A DNA stretch of 64,000 nt from Scandinavium sp051650185 (GCF_051650185.1 NZ_JBOFIN010000108.1:1-64000); one strand, 5' to 3'. Shown: positions 24,464-32,754, numbered from the stretch's first letter. Made by a program: numbers and translations. The notes: generated by a model from the sequence alone, not told the origin.

Positions 24464-24613
24464 TTAGCGATTAATTGGCGGCATTTTTGGCCCTCTTGAT
24501 GGCATAAATGCAAGAGGCTTACTTGCCAGCAGTGATTTAGTTATTTCTTCATGACACTTCCAGCATCCCACTGGCGGCCTTAACCAAATATTATGCTTAT
24601 TGCACTTGACCAT
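24464..24613 (-). CDS. Cys/His-rich 49-aa protein between terL and portal
   Basis: A short gene starting two bases after the TerL stop, with GGGAGGTGAGC in front of the ATG, one of the best ribosome sites in the window. The product contains MVKCNKHNIW and GCWKCHEE, a Cys-x3-His and Cys-x2-Cys-His set that could bind one zinc ion. It ends 11 bp before the portal start. The tight fit in the packaging operon supports a real gene. Function unknown; a packaging cofactor is possible. Confidence 0.7.
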   Translation of the reverse strand: MVKCNKHNIWLRPPVGCWKCHEEITKSLLASKPLAFMPSRGPKMPPINR

Positions 24614-24615
24614 GC

Positions 24616-25869
24616 TCACCTCCCTTGCAGGCGCTTCGGAATCATCATCCCGGCCATCTGACCTTTGCGCTTAATGTGTCCGTCGAGGCTGTAGCGAATG
24701 CCATCCCAGCAGTGCTCGAAACCATCTGCCAGCTTCGGCAATACCTCGCCGGTGATGCGGTCAGTTTTGTAGGACCACATACGTGCCTCGCGCGCCACGT
24801 TCTTGCAGCGAGGATGGATAATGATTTCGTCGAAGCCGCGAAGATGTGCGATGCCGTCCTCAACGCTCCCCTGCCATTTCTCGGCAGCTGAGATGTTGAA
24901 TCCCTGCCGCTTGAGATAGCTAATCGTCTCGGGTCGAGCGGAGTCGGCCTTGATGGGCCAGTCACGCGATCCGGGAATTGTGTCGTACAGTTCTGGCATG
25001 TGGTCGAGCTCTGTCTGCTGCCCGTATGCCTCGTACTCGATGTACAGCCGGTTGTGCAGGATGAACGAACGCACCAGTGTGTTAGGGTCTTTGGCGAAAC
25101 CGAAGTCAGCACCGAAGAACAATCGATCGGCCTCTTTCCATAGTTGGTCCGAGAACTCGGCAATCCGGTATTTCCCGGCCAGCACCTGCTTATCGGAGTT
25201 TTCTAGGTAAGCGCCTTCCCACACCCAAGCGTATGTCGCCGGGTCGAGGCGGCGCTGATCGTTCTGTCGCTCACCTTCAAGCACATCCGGGAACCACGGG
25301 TTATCCGTATAGTTCATCTCAACGGTGATACAGTCGTCGCCAGCCTCTTTTCGGAAACGCTTATCCGTGGCGCTGCCGTCTCGCTCAGGGTTCCACGTCA
25401 CCCAAATCTCTGACCCCTCTTCACGAACGGTCGGGCTCAGCTTCTGCCAGGCTATTTCGCTTACTGATTCAGCCTCATCAACCCAGCACAGCAGGATACG
25501 CGCTTTCGACTTGATGCTATCGAGGTTATGCCGGAGACCGCAGAACACATAGTTGACGCTCTTGTCTATGGTGCGGATGTACTTCTCGCCGATATCGAAG
25601 TTGGCAGCCAGCCAGGGAACAGACAGGATCGCCTGTTTCACCTCCTGCATGCTCGATTCTTCCAGCGAGTTCATGAATTCTCGTGCGCAGAGCACCACGC
25701 CGCTTTCACCGTTCATCATCGACTGATACGCCTTTACCGCAGTCATCAGCGCAAATGTGCGCGTCTTGGCGCTACCGCGTCCACCGTGAGAGCACCGGTA
25801 ACGCTTATTCACGGCAGTGAACAGTGGTGCAAGCTTCGCGGGGATCGGCAGTTGAACGGCGTTACTCAT
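24616..25869 (-). CDS. Terminase large subunit
   Basis: 417 aa. The packaging ATPase domain has Walker A at residues 29-36 (GGRGSAKT) and Walker B near 133 (LLCWVDEAE). The C-terminal nuclease domain has acidic residues around FFGADFGFAKD and near DSARPET. It belongs to the Terminase_3 group. Together with the small subunit it cuts and pumps phage DNA into the procapsid. It overlaps terS by 4 bp. Confidence 0.93.
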   Translation of the reverse strand: MSNAVQLPIPAKLAPLFTAVNKRYRCSHGGRGSAKTRTFALMTAVKAYQSMMNGESGVVLCAREFMNSLEESSMQEVKQAILSVPWLAANFDIGEKYIRTIDKSVNYVFCGLRHNLDSIKSKARILLCWVDEAESVSEIAWQKLSPTVREEGSEIWVTWNPERDGSATDKRFRKEAGDDCITVEMNYTDNPWFPDVLEGERQNDQRRLDPATYAWVWEGAYLENSDKQVLAGKYRIAEFSDQLWKEADRLFFGADFGFAKDPNTLVRSFILHNRLYIEYEAYGQQTELDHMPELYDTIPGSRDWPIKADSARPETISYLKRQGFNISAAEKWQGSVEDGIAHLRGFDEIIIHPRCKNVAREARMWSYKTDRITGEVLPKLADGFEHCWDGIRYSLDGHIKRKGQMAGMMIPKRLQGR

Positions 25870-26321
25870 GCTTTTGGCTCAACGGGTAGTAGCTGGATGA
25901 TGGTCGGTTGCGGCGTCATGCTGCCATCAGGGCTTGTATGCTCGACTTTCTGGCGATTAGTGTAGGCATCGCCCATTTCTTTGGCGGCCTGCTCGATAAG
26001 TTGCGAGGTCATGCCGTAGTTCTTCATCTTTTCAGCATTGGTCGCCATTCGGTCGAGAACGCGTAATCGGTACGCTTTGTTCGCGATCGGTATGTCGGCG
26101 ATCTCATTCTGGAATCGTTTACGGGTGGCGTTGAACAGGTCAATCCACTTCTGGCTCAACTTGGCCGCCATTGCGTTGCCTGGCGTATATTGCGACACCT
26201 GCTGCCGTGAGACATCGATGCCATATTCAGCCTTTACAAGCTCAATGACTTTTACCGGGGTCTCGTAGCAGGCGAGTGATTGAACTATGAAGGCTTTAAC
26301 CTCTGTCGATAATGCTGCCAC
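25866..26321 (-). CDS. Terminase small subunit (DUF2280 type)
   Basis: 151 aa, GTG start with GGAGGTAGCCT upstream. The N-terminal helix-turn-helix (VKVIELVKAEYGIDVSRQQVSQY) and the following helical region fit DUF2280, a terminase small-subunit family. It would recognise the packaging site and load TerL. The gene overlaps terL by 4 bp. Confidence 0.85.
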   Translation of the reverse strand: MAALSTEVKAFIVQSLACYETPVKVIELVKAEYGIDVSRQQVSQYTPGNAMAAKLSQKWIDLFNATRKRFQNEIADIPIANKAYRLRVLDRMATNAEKMKNYGMTSQLIEQAAKEMGDAYTNRQKVEHTSPDGSMTPQPTIIQLLPVEPKA

Positions 26322-26352
26322 AGGCTACCTCCATGACAATCTGAATAAAGCG

Positions 26353-26991
26353 TTACGCCAGCTTCAACATGCACGTCCCGCATGACCTGGCTATATCGAT
26401 TTGAGCAACTTCTGCTGGTGCATTGGCCGCATCAACTAGCTCCTGCACTTCTTTGCTGGCACCGTATCGGCGTACGACACCAGTGAATTCTTCGACGTCG
26501 TGGCCGCGCAGTGTTAGCACTGGCTGCCCGGTCTCTTTGTTGAACTTAGGCGCGCCGAAATCATCGGTGGCCTGGGCGATGTGGTAAAGCTCATGCTCTA
26601 CCAGTGCGCAGAACTCGAGGTCACTGCATTGTGTGCAGTAATCAGCAGCCAGCGTGATGATGAACTTCGGGATGCGTCCGAACCATTCATACATCTGCTG
26701 TTCCATCCTGGCCTTTTGCCATCCACCGGCGCGGAGCATTACCTGCTCAGCCTGACCGAGAACGTAGCGCCCTTTCTTCGCGAATGAGTCAGACGCCCAC
26801 ATGAAGCAGAGATCCGCATCCATCAGGTGAATGTGGTCTGGGTTATGGATACTCCCGGTATCGCTGAGGATTTGTCGGCTTATCCATTCATGCACTTCGT
26901 TAGCGGGGATCAGCCGGGTGTACGGCTGCCAGTTGTCGGAGTCGATGAAGTTAACTGGCGGATATGGCCTGCGCTCGTCATCGTTAACCAT
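26353..26991 (-). CDS. Putative phage metallopeptidase
   Basis: 212 aa. The central EHELYHIAQ (residues 130-138) is an HExxH-type zinc motif, with acidic and histidine residues later (RGHDVEEF) that could complete the site. This matches a putative metallopeptidase family found beside terminase genes in enterobacterial phages. A cysteine pair ends the protein (CGTCMLKLA). The target protein is unknown; host or capsid processing are both possible. Confidence 0.75.
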   Translation of the reverse strand: MVNDDERRPYPPVNFIDSDNWQPYTRLIPANEVHEWISRQILSDTGSIHNPDHIHLMDADLCFMWASDSFAKKGRYVLGQAEQVMLRAGGWQKARMEQQMYEWFGRIPKFIITLAADYCTQCSDLEFCALVEHELYHIAQATDDFGAPKFNKETGQPVLTLRGHDVEEFTGVVRRYGASKEVQELVDAANAPAEVAQIDIARSCGTCMLKLA

Positions 26992-26994
26992 GAG

Positions 26995-27201
26995 TTACTC
27001 CGTTGTTTGTTCGGTCTGCTCTTCCGGTACCGGCGTGAACTCCACGCGTTTTACATCGGCAGGTGCGAAATACAGCCACTCGCCAGTCTCGGTCGCCAGC
27101 GGCACAAAGCCGTTCACCAGCTCAGGCTGACGTCGTGACATCTTGCCCGTGAAGGTTTCGCCGGTTTGGGTGGTGAGGGTGATTTGGTAGATGTCAGGCA
27201 T
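26995..27201 (-). CDS. Unknown phage protein, 68 aa
   Basis: The start at 27201 has GAGGATCTGC in front. A beta-rich domain (ITLTTQTGETFTGKMSRRQPEL) leads to an acidic tail (PEEQTEQTTE). A decayed relative of this gene is present at 608-718 in the older prophage. Function unknown. Confidence 0.65.
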   Translation of the reverse strand: MPDIYQITLTTQTGETFTGKMSRRQPELVNGFVPLATETGEWLYFAPADVKRVEFTPVPEEQTEQTTE

Positions 27202-27209
27202 GCAGATCC

Positions 27210-27497
27210 TCACATGGCTTTCGAAATGACCTTCGCGTCAGGGTTATATTGAGTGAGGTAATCGATGAAGACCTCTGTTTTATCGTGATAGTTGCCTGTC
27301 TCTACGGCAATCGCATCCGATGCCCGAAGGAAAGCAAAGCAGATGTCCATCTTCTCTCCGAGGTCAGAATCATCAGGCAACAGCAATGGACTGAAGACAA
27401 TGTGGCCTTGAGCCTTAAGCGATTCCTGCACCTGATAAAATGATTTCAGGTCAGCATCAGTGACCCCGGCGATCTTGCCGTCGACAAATATTTTCAT
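27210..27497 (-). CDS. DUF4406-like nucleotide-fold protein, 95 aa
   Basis: It opens MKIFVDGKIAG with a short loop and ends in a helix and strand around ETGNYHDKTEVFIDYL. That resembles DUF4406 and the small nucleoside 2-deoxyribosyltransferase-like fold, although the usual GPMTG motif is altered. AGGGAACACGC precedes the ATG. Possibly it acts on nucleotides; this is weakly supported. Confidence 0.55.
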   Translation of the reverse strand: MKIFVDGKIAGVTDADLKSFYQVQESLKAQGHIVFSPLLLPDDSDLGEKMDICFAFLRASDAIAVETGNYHDKTEVFIDYLTQYNPDAKVISKAM

Positions 27498-27506
27498 GCG
27501 TGTTCC

Positions 27507-28871
27507 CTAGATTATTTTCGAGATGGTCTTTGCTTCACGGATGCCAATAAATGCATGCCCAGCATCAGTCGGGTGGGTGTTGTCCGAACCGGTGTACATC
27601 TGCTTGTTGTACTGGTTCACCCAGTCATCAATATCGATGTAAGGAATAGCGAGTTCTTCGCACAGCTCCATTTCGGCTTCACGAATAGCTGTTAATACAC
27701 TAGCCTTCCCCAAGGGGGTTGCCGGGCCTATGTTGACAATCTGAGCCAGGGGGCAGAGTTCACGAACTTTTTTGACTGAAGCCCGGAAGTTTGTTTTCAG
27801 CAACTCAATGTGCCCAGCGTTGGCGTCGTTGTACCCCATCGCGAAGAACACAAAGTTCGGTTGTCGGGTGATGCTGCCAAGCTTCATTTCCACGCGCTGC
27901 TGAGGAATGCGGTCGGGCTGAATTGAGGTCCAGCCTGCACCGGATATGCCGTCAGCCAGGCCAATAGCACCCAGTGCGTCACACATGATGCGGAAGTAAT
28001 TGAATGAGCCCTGAGTTGCGCCAATACCAACCGTGTACGAATCCCCCATTATCCAGATGATCGGCTTATGGTTTTCATCAGGTGTCCAGATGCTGTACTG
28101 CAACTCGGTATTGATGCCACCGAAGCCGGTGTTTATGCCGCAGAGCCTGTATTCACGAATATCTGATACGCCAGCCCAGTCAACAGCATAGAGGTAAGGT
28201 GATCCACTGGTGTCCGTCTTTATGGCTTCCGCTGAAATGCGCGCGCCATTGACGTACAAATCCCCCTGGTAATTACCGCCAATCAGACGCAATTCAAGAT
28301 ATGGCGCATCGCTTACCCAGGCGATCTGACACTGAGTGCCGTTCTGAACGCCGTTGCCTCTGTAGCCCGACCCTGACGTATTGTCCTGGATATCGTAACC
28401 GAGATAGTCAAAGGCCGTTTCATCCTGGCGCTGTGTGGTTTTCCCGTTATAGATAGCAGACGCCACCCCCGCGTTATATGACGCAGTGAATCTCGCACCA
28501 GACCCCGTTCCTCCTGTCACATCAAGAAGCTCGCTCGACGAACTTTCATAGCAACCAGGTTTCTGAACCGCTACGCTGGTAATCCTTCCAATTTCATCCA
28601 CCCCAGTGACACGGATCGTGGCCTGAAAAATGGCCTCACGCGCTGGGGTGAGATTATCGCCAACGGAATAGTCAATCCCTTCGTTAAAAACAGAGACGTA
28701 CGATAACCCAAGCCCCTTGGTCAGGATTGTGTCAGGCGGGTTATCCATTACCGGGATCGGTGTGGTTCTCACCATGGACAGGCGCTGGACTCGGGAAAAC
28801 CATGAAGGAAAATCTCGCGTGTCGGCGCTACCCGTCTCACGGCTTTTCGATGTCGGGTTACGAATCGACAT
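27507..28871 (-). CDS. Second SGNH/GDSL hydrolase tail protein
   Basis: 454 aa. Residues 60-265 are beta-rich with glycine turns and carry one carbohydrate-binding-like segment. The catalytic SGNH domain follows: block I IWIMGDSYTVG with Ser278, block III AMGYNDAN near 350, and the Asp/His block DNTHPTDAGH near 437. It overlaps the 104-aa gene by 14 bp, so the two and the Phage_tail_N gene form one cassette. It is probably an esterase on a tail fibre. Finding this between lysis and terminase genes is unusual. Confidence 0.85.
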   Translation of the reverse strand: MSIRNPTSKSRETGSADTRDFPSWFSRVQRLSMVRTTPIPVMDNPPDTILTKGLGLSYVSVFNEGIDYSVGDNLTPAREAIFQATIRVTGVDEIGRITSVAVQKPGCYESSSSELLDVTGGTGSGARFTASYNAGVASAIYNGKTTQRQDETAFDYLGYDIQDNTSGSGYRGNGVQNGTQCQIAWVSDAPYLELRLIGGNYQGDLYVNGARISAEAIKTDTSGSPYLYAVDWAGVSDIREYRLCGINTGFGGINTELQYSIWTPDENHKPIIWIMGDSYTVGIGATQGSFNYFRIMCDALGAIGLADGISGAGWTSIQPDRIPQQRVEMKLGSITRQPNFVFFAMGYNDANAGHIELLKTNFRASVKKVRELCPLAQIVNIGPATPLGKASVLTAIREAEMELCEELAIPYIDIDDWVNQYNKQMYTGSDNTHPTDAGHAFIGIREAKTISKII

Positions 28872-29172
28872 AGTGATACCTCACCGCCGTAAACGGCACT
28901 GCTGTAGTCGCAAAGACAGACACAGCGTTTGTGGCAGCCAAATCAACACTACCGCCAGGCTCAAGAATGATGCTACCGGGCATCTGACCAGCTTCCCCGC
29001 CCGTCAGATTCACGTACAGCACATCCCCGGCGCTCACGTTCTGAATCACCCCTGATACTGCCGTGCTGTCTGCGGGCATTACTTCGAGGCTGGAACCGGG
29101 CGTGGCCGTTCCACTGTAATCTGTCGCAATCAGCGGTGCGCTATAAGCCATTGAGGGGAATTTTGTCGTCAT
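28858..29172 (-). CDS. Beta-rich tail-fibre partner protein, 104 aa
   Basis: Linked by a 4-bp overlap to the Phage_tail_N gene and by 14 bp to the SGNH gene. The sequence is small, beta-rich and has no charged clusters (GVIQNVSAGDVLYVNLTGG). It probably forms part of the same fibre or its base. No family is recognised. Confidence 0.65.
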   Translation of the reverse strand: MTTKFPSMAYSAPLIATDYSGTATPGSSLEVMPADSTAVSGVIQNVSAGDVLYVNLTGGEAGQMPGSIILEPGGSVDLAATNAVSVFATTAVPFTAVRYHYVDS

Positions 29173-29672
29173 GGTGTGTCATCCACAGATGCGAGCCAAA
29201 CTCGCTGACCGGCAGTGAAAAGATAAAGCGTCGGTGCTCCCTTATCCTCATCATTGGTGACATAGTAATAACCGCTTGCATCACCTGGAATGTCAGAGAT
29301 ATGGGCAACTGTTTTCACGCCACTGGCAACCAAATCCTTATTGGCAAAATACACTTGCTGCATGGCATCGAGTATTGCGTTATTTGGCAGGCATGAGCTT
29401 AGTGTCAGGTAGTCGTTAAGCGTGCCATCTTCTGACTCAGCAGTTATCGTAATATTGCCGAGATAGTCCACTCTTCTGTCGGTATACCGAGCTTCGACTT
29501 TGTACAGACCATCGTAGAGTGAGATGCTGTAGGCACCATCATCTCCAGTGGTCATTTCTGCTTTCAGGTGAGTAAACGAATTGGCAGTGTTCCCAAGTTG
29601 AATGAAGGAAATGACAGCCCCCGGCACTATCTCACCGTCTGGTCTTTGATATATGCCGGACAATGTGATCAT
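29169..29672 (-). CDS. Tail fibre protein with Phage_tail_N domain
   Basis: 167 aa from the ATG at 29672 (MITLSGIYQRP), chosen because AGAGGTAAGC sits just before it and it follows the Rz stop by two bases. Residues 1-85 fit the prophage tail-fibre N-terminal domain (GAVISFIQL, then GAYSISLYDGLYKVEARY), the part that anchors fibres to the tail. The rest contains a short fibre or adaptor region ending LYLFTAGQRVWLAS. It is the first gene of the three-gene fibre cassette. Confidence 0.8.
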   Translation of the reverse strand: MITLSGIYQRPDGEIVPGAVISFIQLGNTANSFTHLKAEMTTGDDGAYSISLYDGLYKVEARYTDRRVDYLGNITITAESEDGTLNDYLTLSSCLPNNAILDAMQQVYFANKDLVASGVKTVAHISDIPGDASGYYYVTNDEDKGAPTLYLFTAGQRVWLASVDDTP

Positions 29673-29674
29673 GC

Positions 29675-30139
29675 TTACCTCTGACATTGAGTGCTGATGT
29701 ATTCCTGCAGTCCAGCTACTTGCTTTGTGATGGTGTTGATTCGCTCTCTGAGGGTGAAATAATCCCGTTCAGCGGAGTCTGTAAGTCTGGGGCTGGAAGC
29801 ATCATCCACGCTGGCGGTTCCGGTGGTTTTACGCATGTCGGGACAGGTTGCATTGAGGTGCAACCCACACTTGCCAGAGCGAACACAACGCTGCAGATCT
29901 TCAAGCTGCTTTTTAGCATCAGCCAGTTCCTTTGTGTATTTCGCATCCAGCGCCGCAGTATCGCGTTGCCGGGTCTGCATGTCGGTGATAGTGGCGTTCG
30001 CCAGGCTGAGTTGCTCGGTGGCTTTATCACGCTGGTCTTTGTAGGTGATGGCGTTGTCGCGGTAGCTGTTAGCCATCAGAACAGCAACTACCAGCAGGCC
30101 AGCCAAAACCGCACCGATGATGGCAATAATTCTCTCCAT
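29675..30139 (-). CDS. Rz: Rz inner-membrane spanin
   Basis: 154 aa with one N-terminal transmembrane segment (IIAIIGAVLAGLLVVAVLMAN) and a long coiled coil (KDQRDKATEQLSLANA onward). Rz spans the periplasm and, with the outer-membrane lipoprotein Rz1, fuses the two membranes in the last step of lysis. The ATG overlaps the TGA of the lysozyme gene (TGATG). Rz1 is encoded inside it in another frame. Confidence 0.9.
   Translation of the reverse strand: MERIIAIIGAVLAGLLVVAVLMANSYRDNAITYKDQRDKATEQLSLANATITDMQTRQRDTAALDAKYTKELADAKKQLEDLQRCVRSGKCGLHLNATCPDMRKTTGTASVDDASSPRLTDSAERDYFTLRERINTITKQVAGLQEYISTQCQR
29716..29919 (-). CDS. Rz1: Rz1 outer-membrane spanin lipoprotein (nested in Rz)
   Basis: Nested in the +1 frame of Rz, 67 aa. 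MLKSSLKICSVVFALASVGC is a lipoprotein signal, with lipobox LASVGC giving Cys20 as the lipidated residue. The mature part is proline-rich (CVKPPEPPAW). This is the lambda arrangement of Rz/Rz1. Confidence 0.9.
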   Translation of the reverse strand: MLKSSLKICSVVFALASVGCTSMQPVPTCVKPPEPPAWMMLPAPDLQTPLNGIISPSESESTPSQSK

Positions 30140-30711
30140 CAAAACACTCCCGGTGCTGATGGCGGAGTGCCGGGATTGAGTGGACCAAAGCTGTCATCCG
30201 CTTTCTGAGGCTTCTCACCCCATAAGCAAACTTCGCGCTCAATCTCGCGGCGTGTAACAAGCCCTTTCCATTCCTTCCCGCCAGCATAGGTCCAGCGACG
30301 CAACTGGTCACAAGCGCCCTTCTGATCGCCCTGATTAATCTTTTTTAGCAGCGTAGACGTTTTGAAGTTTCCGGCACCGACGTTATACACGAACGAGTAC
30401 ATCGCGCCGCGCATCTCTTCCGGGATATCGGTCTTGATATACGGATCAATCTGCCTGGCGACTGTGTTCAGATCGGCATTAAGCAGTGCTTTACACTCTG
30501 CTTCGGTGTAAGTTTTACCGAGCATGATGTCTTCGCCTGTATGCCCATAGCAAACAGTCCAGACACCTACGACATCCTTGTATGGCTTGTACTTCACGCC
30601 TTCAAGCCCATCATTGCCCGTTGGGCCAGTGATGAGAGCTGATGCGATGGCGATTGCCCCGCCGCCGGTAGCAGCAATAACACTCTTCCTTAGCGCTGGT
30701 GACATAGCCAT
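30139..30711 (-). CDS. SAR endolysin (T4-lysozyme type)
   Basis: 190 aa, glycoside hydrolase 24. The triad spacing E-8-D-5-T is at Glu37, Asp46 and Thr52. The N-terminus has a weakly hydrophobic, glycine/alanine-rich segment (ATGGGAIAIASALITG) in place of a cleavable signal, the signal-arrest-release type that is exported by Sec and freed when the membrane depolarises. The pinholin-like gene lies just upstream and Rz/Rz1 just downstream. The stop overlaps the Rz start. Confidence 0.92.
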   Translation of the reverse strand: MAMSPALRKSVIAATGGGAIAIASALITGPTGNDGLEGVKYKPYKDVVGVWTVCYGHTGEDIMLGKTYTEAECKALLNADLNTVARQIDPYIKTDIPEEMRGAMYSFVYNVGAGNFKTSTLLKKINQGDQKGACDQLRRWTYAGGKEWKGLVTRREIEREVCLWGEKPQKADDSFGPLNPGTPPSAPGVF

Positions 30712-30712
30712 A

Positions 30713-30961
30713 TTAAGTATCCTGTGGTGGTGCCGTGATGTATCCCTTTCTCAGGGCTTTCTCATAAGCTTTCGTCTGGCGTCTTTTGAAATAAAGGTTC
30801 GTCAGGTACGTGGCTAAACCGATAAGGAAGCCGCCGATCACTGCCACCTTGTTCCAGTCGAGGTCGTGCAACCATTGCAAAATGCCGCCTCCACAAATAA
30901 GACTGCCGGACACGCAATACGAGATTGCGGATGCAATTTTGTCTGGCATATATCGGATCAT
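30713..30961 (-). CDS. Holin (phage 21 pinholin type)
   Basis: 82 aa with two transmembrane segments (ISYCVSGSLICGGGILQWL and VAVIGGFLIGLATYLTNLYF) and a basic tail, the class II holin layout of phage 21. Pinholins depolarise the membrane and so release SAR endolysins, consistent with the next gene. AGGAGATAGAG precedes the first ATG; a second ATG four codons later (MPDK) could give an antiholin form. Confidence 0.85.
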   Translation of the reverse strand: MIRYMPDKIASAISYCVSGSLICGGGILQWLHDLDWNKVAVIGGFLIGLATYLTNLYFKRRQTKAYEKALRKGYITAPPQDT

Positions 30962-31063
30962 CTCTATCTCCTCGCGTTAGTGCGGGAGCTGTGTGTAGGG
31001 TTCAGGCCCTTGGGCTGGATTAACAACAAAGCGTGTCGAGGATGTTTCCCGGGGCCTGAAAAT

Positions 31064-31088
31064 AAAAAAGCTCGCGGCGCGGCGAGCA
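31064..31088 (-). terminator. Terminator before the lysis genes (tR'-like)
   Basis: Minus strand: GCTCGC-CGCGCC-GCGAGC then TTTTTT. It stands between Q and the lysis genes, where lambdoid phages have the early stop in the late transcript that Q overrides. Apart from the tRNA and these hairpins I see no gene at 30962-31313. Confidence 0.8.
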
Positions 31089-31166
31089 ATATGAGGGTGT
31101 GGCATGAGCCGAATGGCTCTTATAATCGGCGCATTCAATGAGCCGAATAGTCCCAGGCATTGGGTC

Positions 31167-31242
31167 TGGTTCGCCTGGCTGGATTCGAACCAGCGACCGA
31201 CTGCTTAGAAGGCAGATGCTCTATCCCCTGAGCTACAGGCAA
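31167..31242 (-). tRNA. tRNA-Arg (anticodon UCU)
   Basis: A 76-nt cloverleaf. The acceptor TTGCCTG pairs with CAGGCGA (one G-U), the anticodon loop is CTTCTAA with UCU, the T arm is GCTGG-TTCGAAT-CCAGC, and CCA is encoded. It reads AGA, a rare codon in enterobacteria. Phages of this group often carry such a tRNA ahead of the lysis genes. It lies between the Q terminator and the lysis terminator. Confidence 0.93.
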
Positions 31243-31247
31243 ATAAA

Positions 31248-31267
31248 AACCCGCACATTGGCGGGTT
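31248..31267 (-). terminator. Terminator after Q
   Basis: Minus strand: AACCCGC-CAATGT-GCGGGTT then TTTATTT, between Q and the tRNA. Confidence 0.8.
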
Positions 31268-31313
31268 GATGTAATTTTGGCAGCATATCAGATTTACATG
31301 AAATATATGCGTT

Positions 31314-32000
31314 TCAATCCAGTTTTGCAAGACTTGCGTCCAAATTTGTCGCCTTTTGTTGTGAACGTGATCGCATTACATGATGCAGCGCGTCGGTATC
31401 GAGTCGGCGGTAGATGCGTTTCATCGCCAGCCAGCGCTCCGTGAATGTCTCAGACCAGTTCTTCTGGTTCACCCCTACCAGCTCAGCCAGTTCCTGATAC
31501 TCGTAAGTGTCGCGCCCTGCCAACTCTGCTTTCGCGTCCTGAGCAGCAAGCCACACGAGGCTACGCAGCCGATCGACTGTTTTCCCGGCCACGCGCTTCC
31601 CGGCAAGTTCCTTCTGGAACTCGGACCATGCCCACTGCGTAATACTGACCTGATTCTCGAAGCGGATGCTCTCGCTGTAGTTCCATAACAGCCATGCTTT
31701 CTGATGCTCGTCGAGAGACAGCAGTGCCCGGCGCCATGAAGCGGTCGCGAACTCTACCGGCTGCACCAGGGGGATATGCGAACCCTTAGCGCGTGACTGC
31801 TTCCCTGGTATCGGCGGATTATCCAGCGTCACCCACTTTTCCGTTTCTTCATCGAGTACCCGCATTTTCTTACGCTTGAATGTGTTGGTGTCGAACTGTG
31901 CATTCTCCAGCCATGCCATCAACTGGTCTTTGGTTGCTCCACTCAGATCGGTAGTGGCGAGGATGAGCTGCTGGCGTACGTACGATAAATTGATAGTCAT
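31314..32000 (-). CDS. Q: Late antiterminator Q (phage 82/21-like group)
   Basis: 228 aa, last gene of the PR operon. Composition and length fit the antitermination Q family: a central region with a basic-aromatic stretch (ATASWRRALLSLDEHQKAWLLWNYSE) and a C-terminal helical region (WLAMKRIYRRLDTDALHH). Q loads on RNA polymerase at the late promoter and carries it through terminators into the lysis and structural genes. Its ATG overlaps the ylcG stop. The specific Q subgroup is not certain. Confidence 0.8.
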   Translation of the reverse strand: MTINLSYVRQQLILATTDLSGATKDQLMAWLENAQFDTNTFKRKKMRVLDEETEKWVTLDNPPIPGKQSRAKGSHIPLVQPVEFATASWRRALLSLDEHQKAWLLWNYSESIRFENQVSITQWAWSEFQKELAGKRVAGKTVDRLRSLVWLAAQDAKAELAGRDTYEYQELAELVGVNQKNWSETFTERWLAMKRIYRRLDTDALHHVMRSRSQQKATNLDASLAKLD

Positions 32001-32137
32001 AGTGCAGCTCCTGTTGCGCGATAAACGGTGATGAAATTTCGAAGGATGCGGTAGTCATGCAGAACCGAACCCGGGTAGCGGTAAATCCGCAGGAATTGCC
32101 ACCGAGTGCGGAGTGCCTCAATGATTTCTGTCTTCAT
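31997..32137 (-). CDS. ylcG: YlcG-family small protein, 46 aa
   Basis: The product contains RWQFLRIYRYPGSVLHDYRI, nearly the same pattern as YlcG of the E. coli DLP12 prophage (RLRLYRFPGSVLTDYRILKNY, from memory). It is very basic. It overlaps Q by 4 bp and ninG by 4 bp, so translation is coupled. Its function is not established. Confidence 0.85.
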   Translation of the reverse strand: MKTEIIEALRTRWQFLRIYRYPGSVLHDYRILRNFITVYRATGAAL

Positions 32138-32754
32138 GCAGCCTCCTGCTGGCGGGCTCGTCGCTTCTCCAGCGCTCGGGATTTGCGTGTGAAAATAGAT
32201 TTGATGCGCTGCAGGTATGGAATATCGAATTTTCGCGTAGAGTTATCGTTGTTGAGGGCTTCAACCCTCTCCCGCCCAATACGCTCAATTAGTCCCTGTT
32301 CAAATGCTTTCTGTGCGCCAGACTGATTGCGGTTACAGCGGACGCACTGTCCTGCGACGTTATTTAGGTTGAATGAGAGATGTGCGGCTGCGCCTCGGGA
32401 CCTGTAGTGGCCACAGTCCATGGTTCCCCCGAATTTCTGTTCAGGGGTGGCACCGCAGCTTATGCAAGGAAGTCCGGCATCACGTAGGCGCACGTACTTA
32501 TTGAATGCCGCCTGGGCCTCTTTCTTCCATTGAGGCTTGGTCTTGAGTGCTGCCTTGCGGATCTTCAGCTCACGGCGTTCCTGCTGGGTTTCCTGCTTAC
32601 GTTTGCGCTCGGCTTCCAGCTTCTTCTTGGCAAGCAACTGCTGGCTGTACTCGTAGCCGTGTTCCGGACAGCACCACCAGACATTGGCGAACGTGGCCAC
32701 AAACTTTTCTTTGCAGATTTTGCAGGTGCGGCGGGATGGTTTACGCATCATCAT
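32134..32754 (-). CDS. ninG: NinG (Rap) recombination junction nuclease
   Basis: 206 aa. An N-terminal zinc-type motif (CKICKEKF, CCPEHG), a basic coiled coil, then the HNH-like core CISCG near 100 and DCGHYRSRGAAAHLSFNLNN with CVRCN. NinG resolves recombination junctions and supports Red- or Erf-mediated exchange in lambdoid phages. It overlaps ninB by 4 bp. The plus-strand frame here is a shadow. Confidence 0.93.
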   Translation of the reverse strand: MMMRKPSRRTCKICKEKFVATFANVWWCCPEHGYEYSQQLLAKKKLEAERKRKQETQQERRELKIRKAALKTKPQWKKEAQAAFNKYVRLRDAGLPCISCGATPEQKFGGTMDCGHYRSRGAAAHLSFNLNNVAGQCVRCNRNQSGAQKAFEQGLIERIGRERVEALNNDNSTRKFDIPYLQRIKSIFTRKSRALEKRRARQQEAA

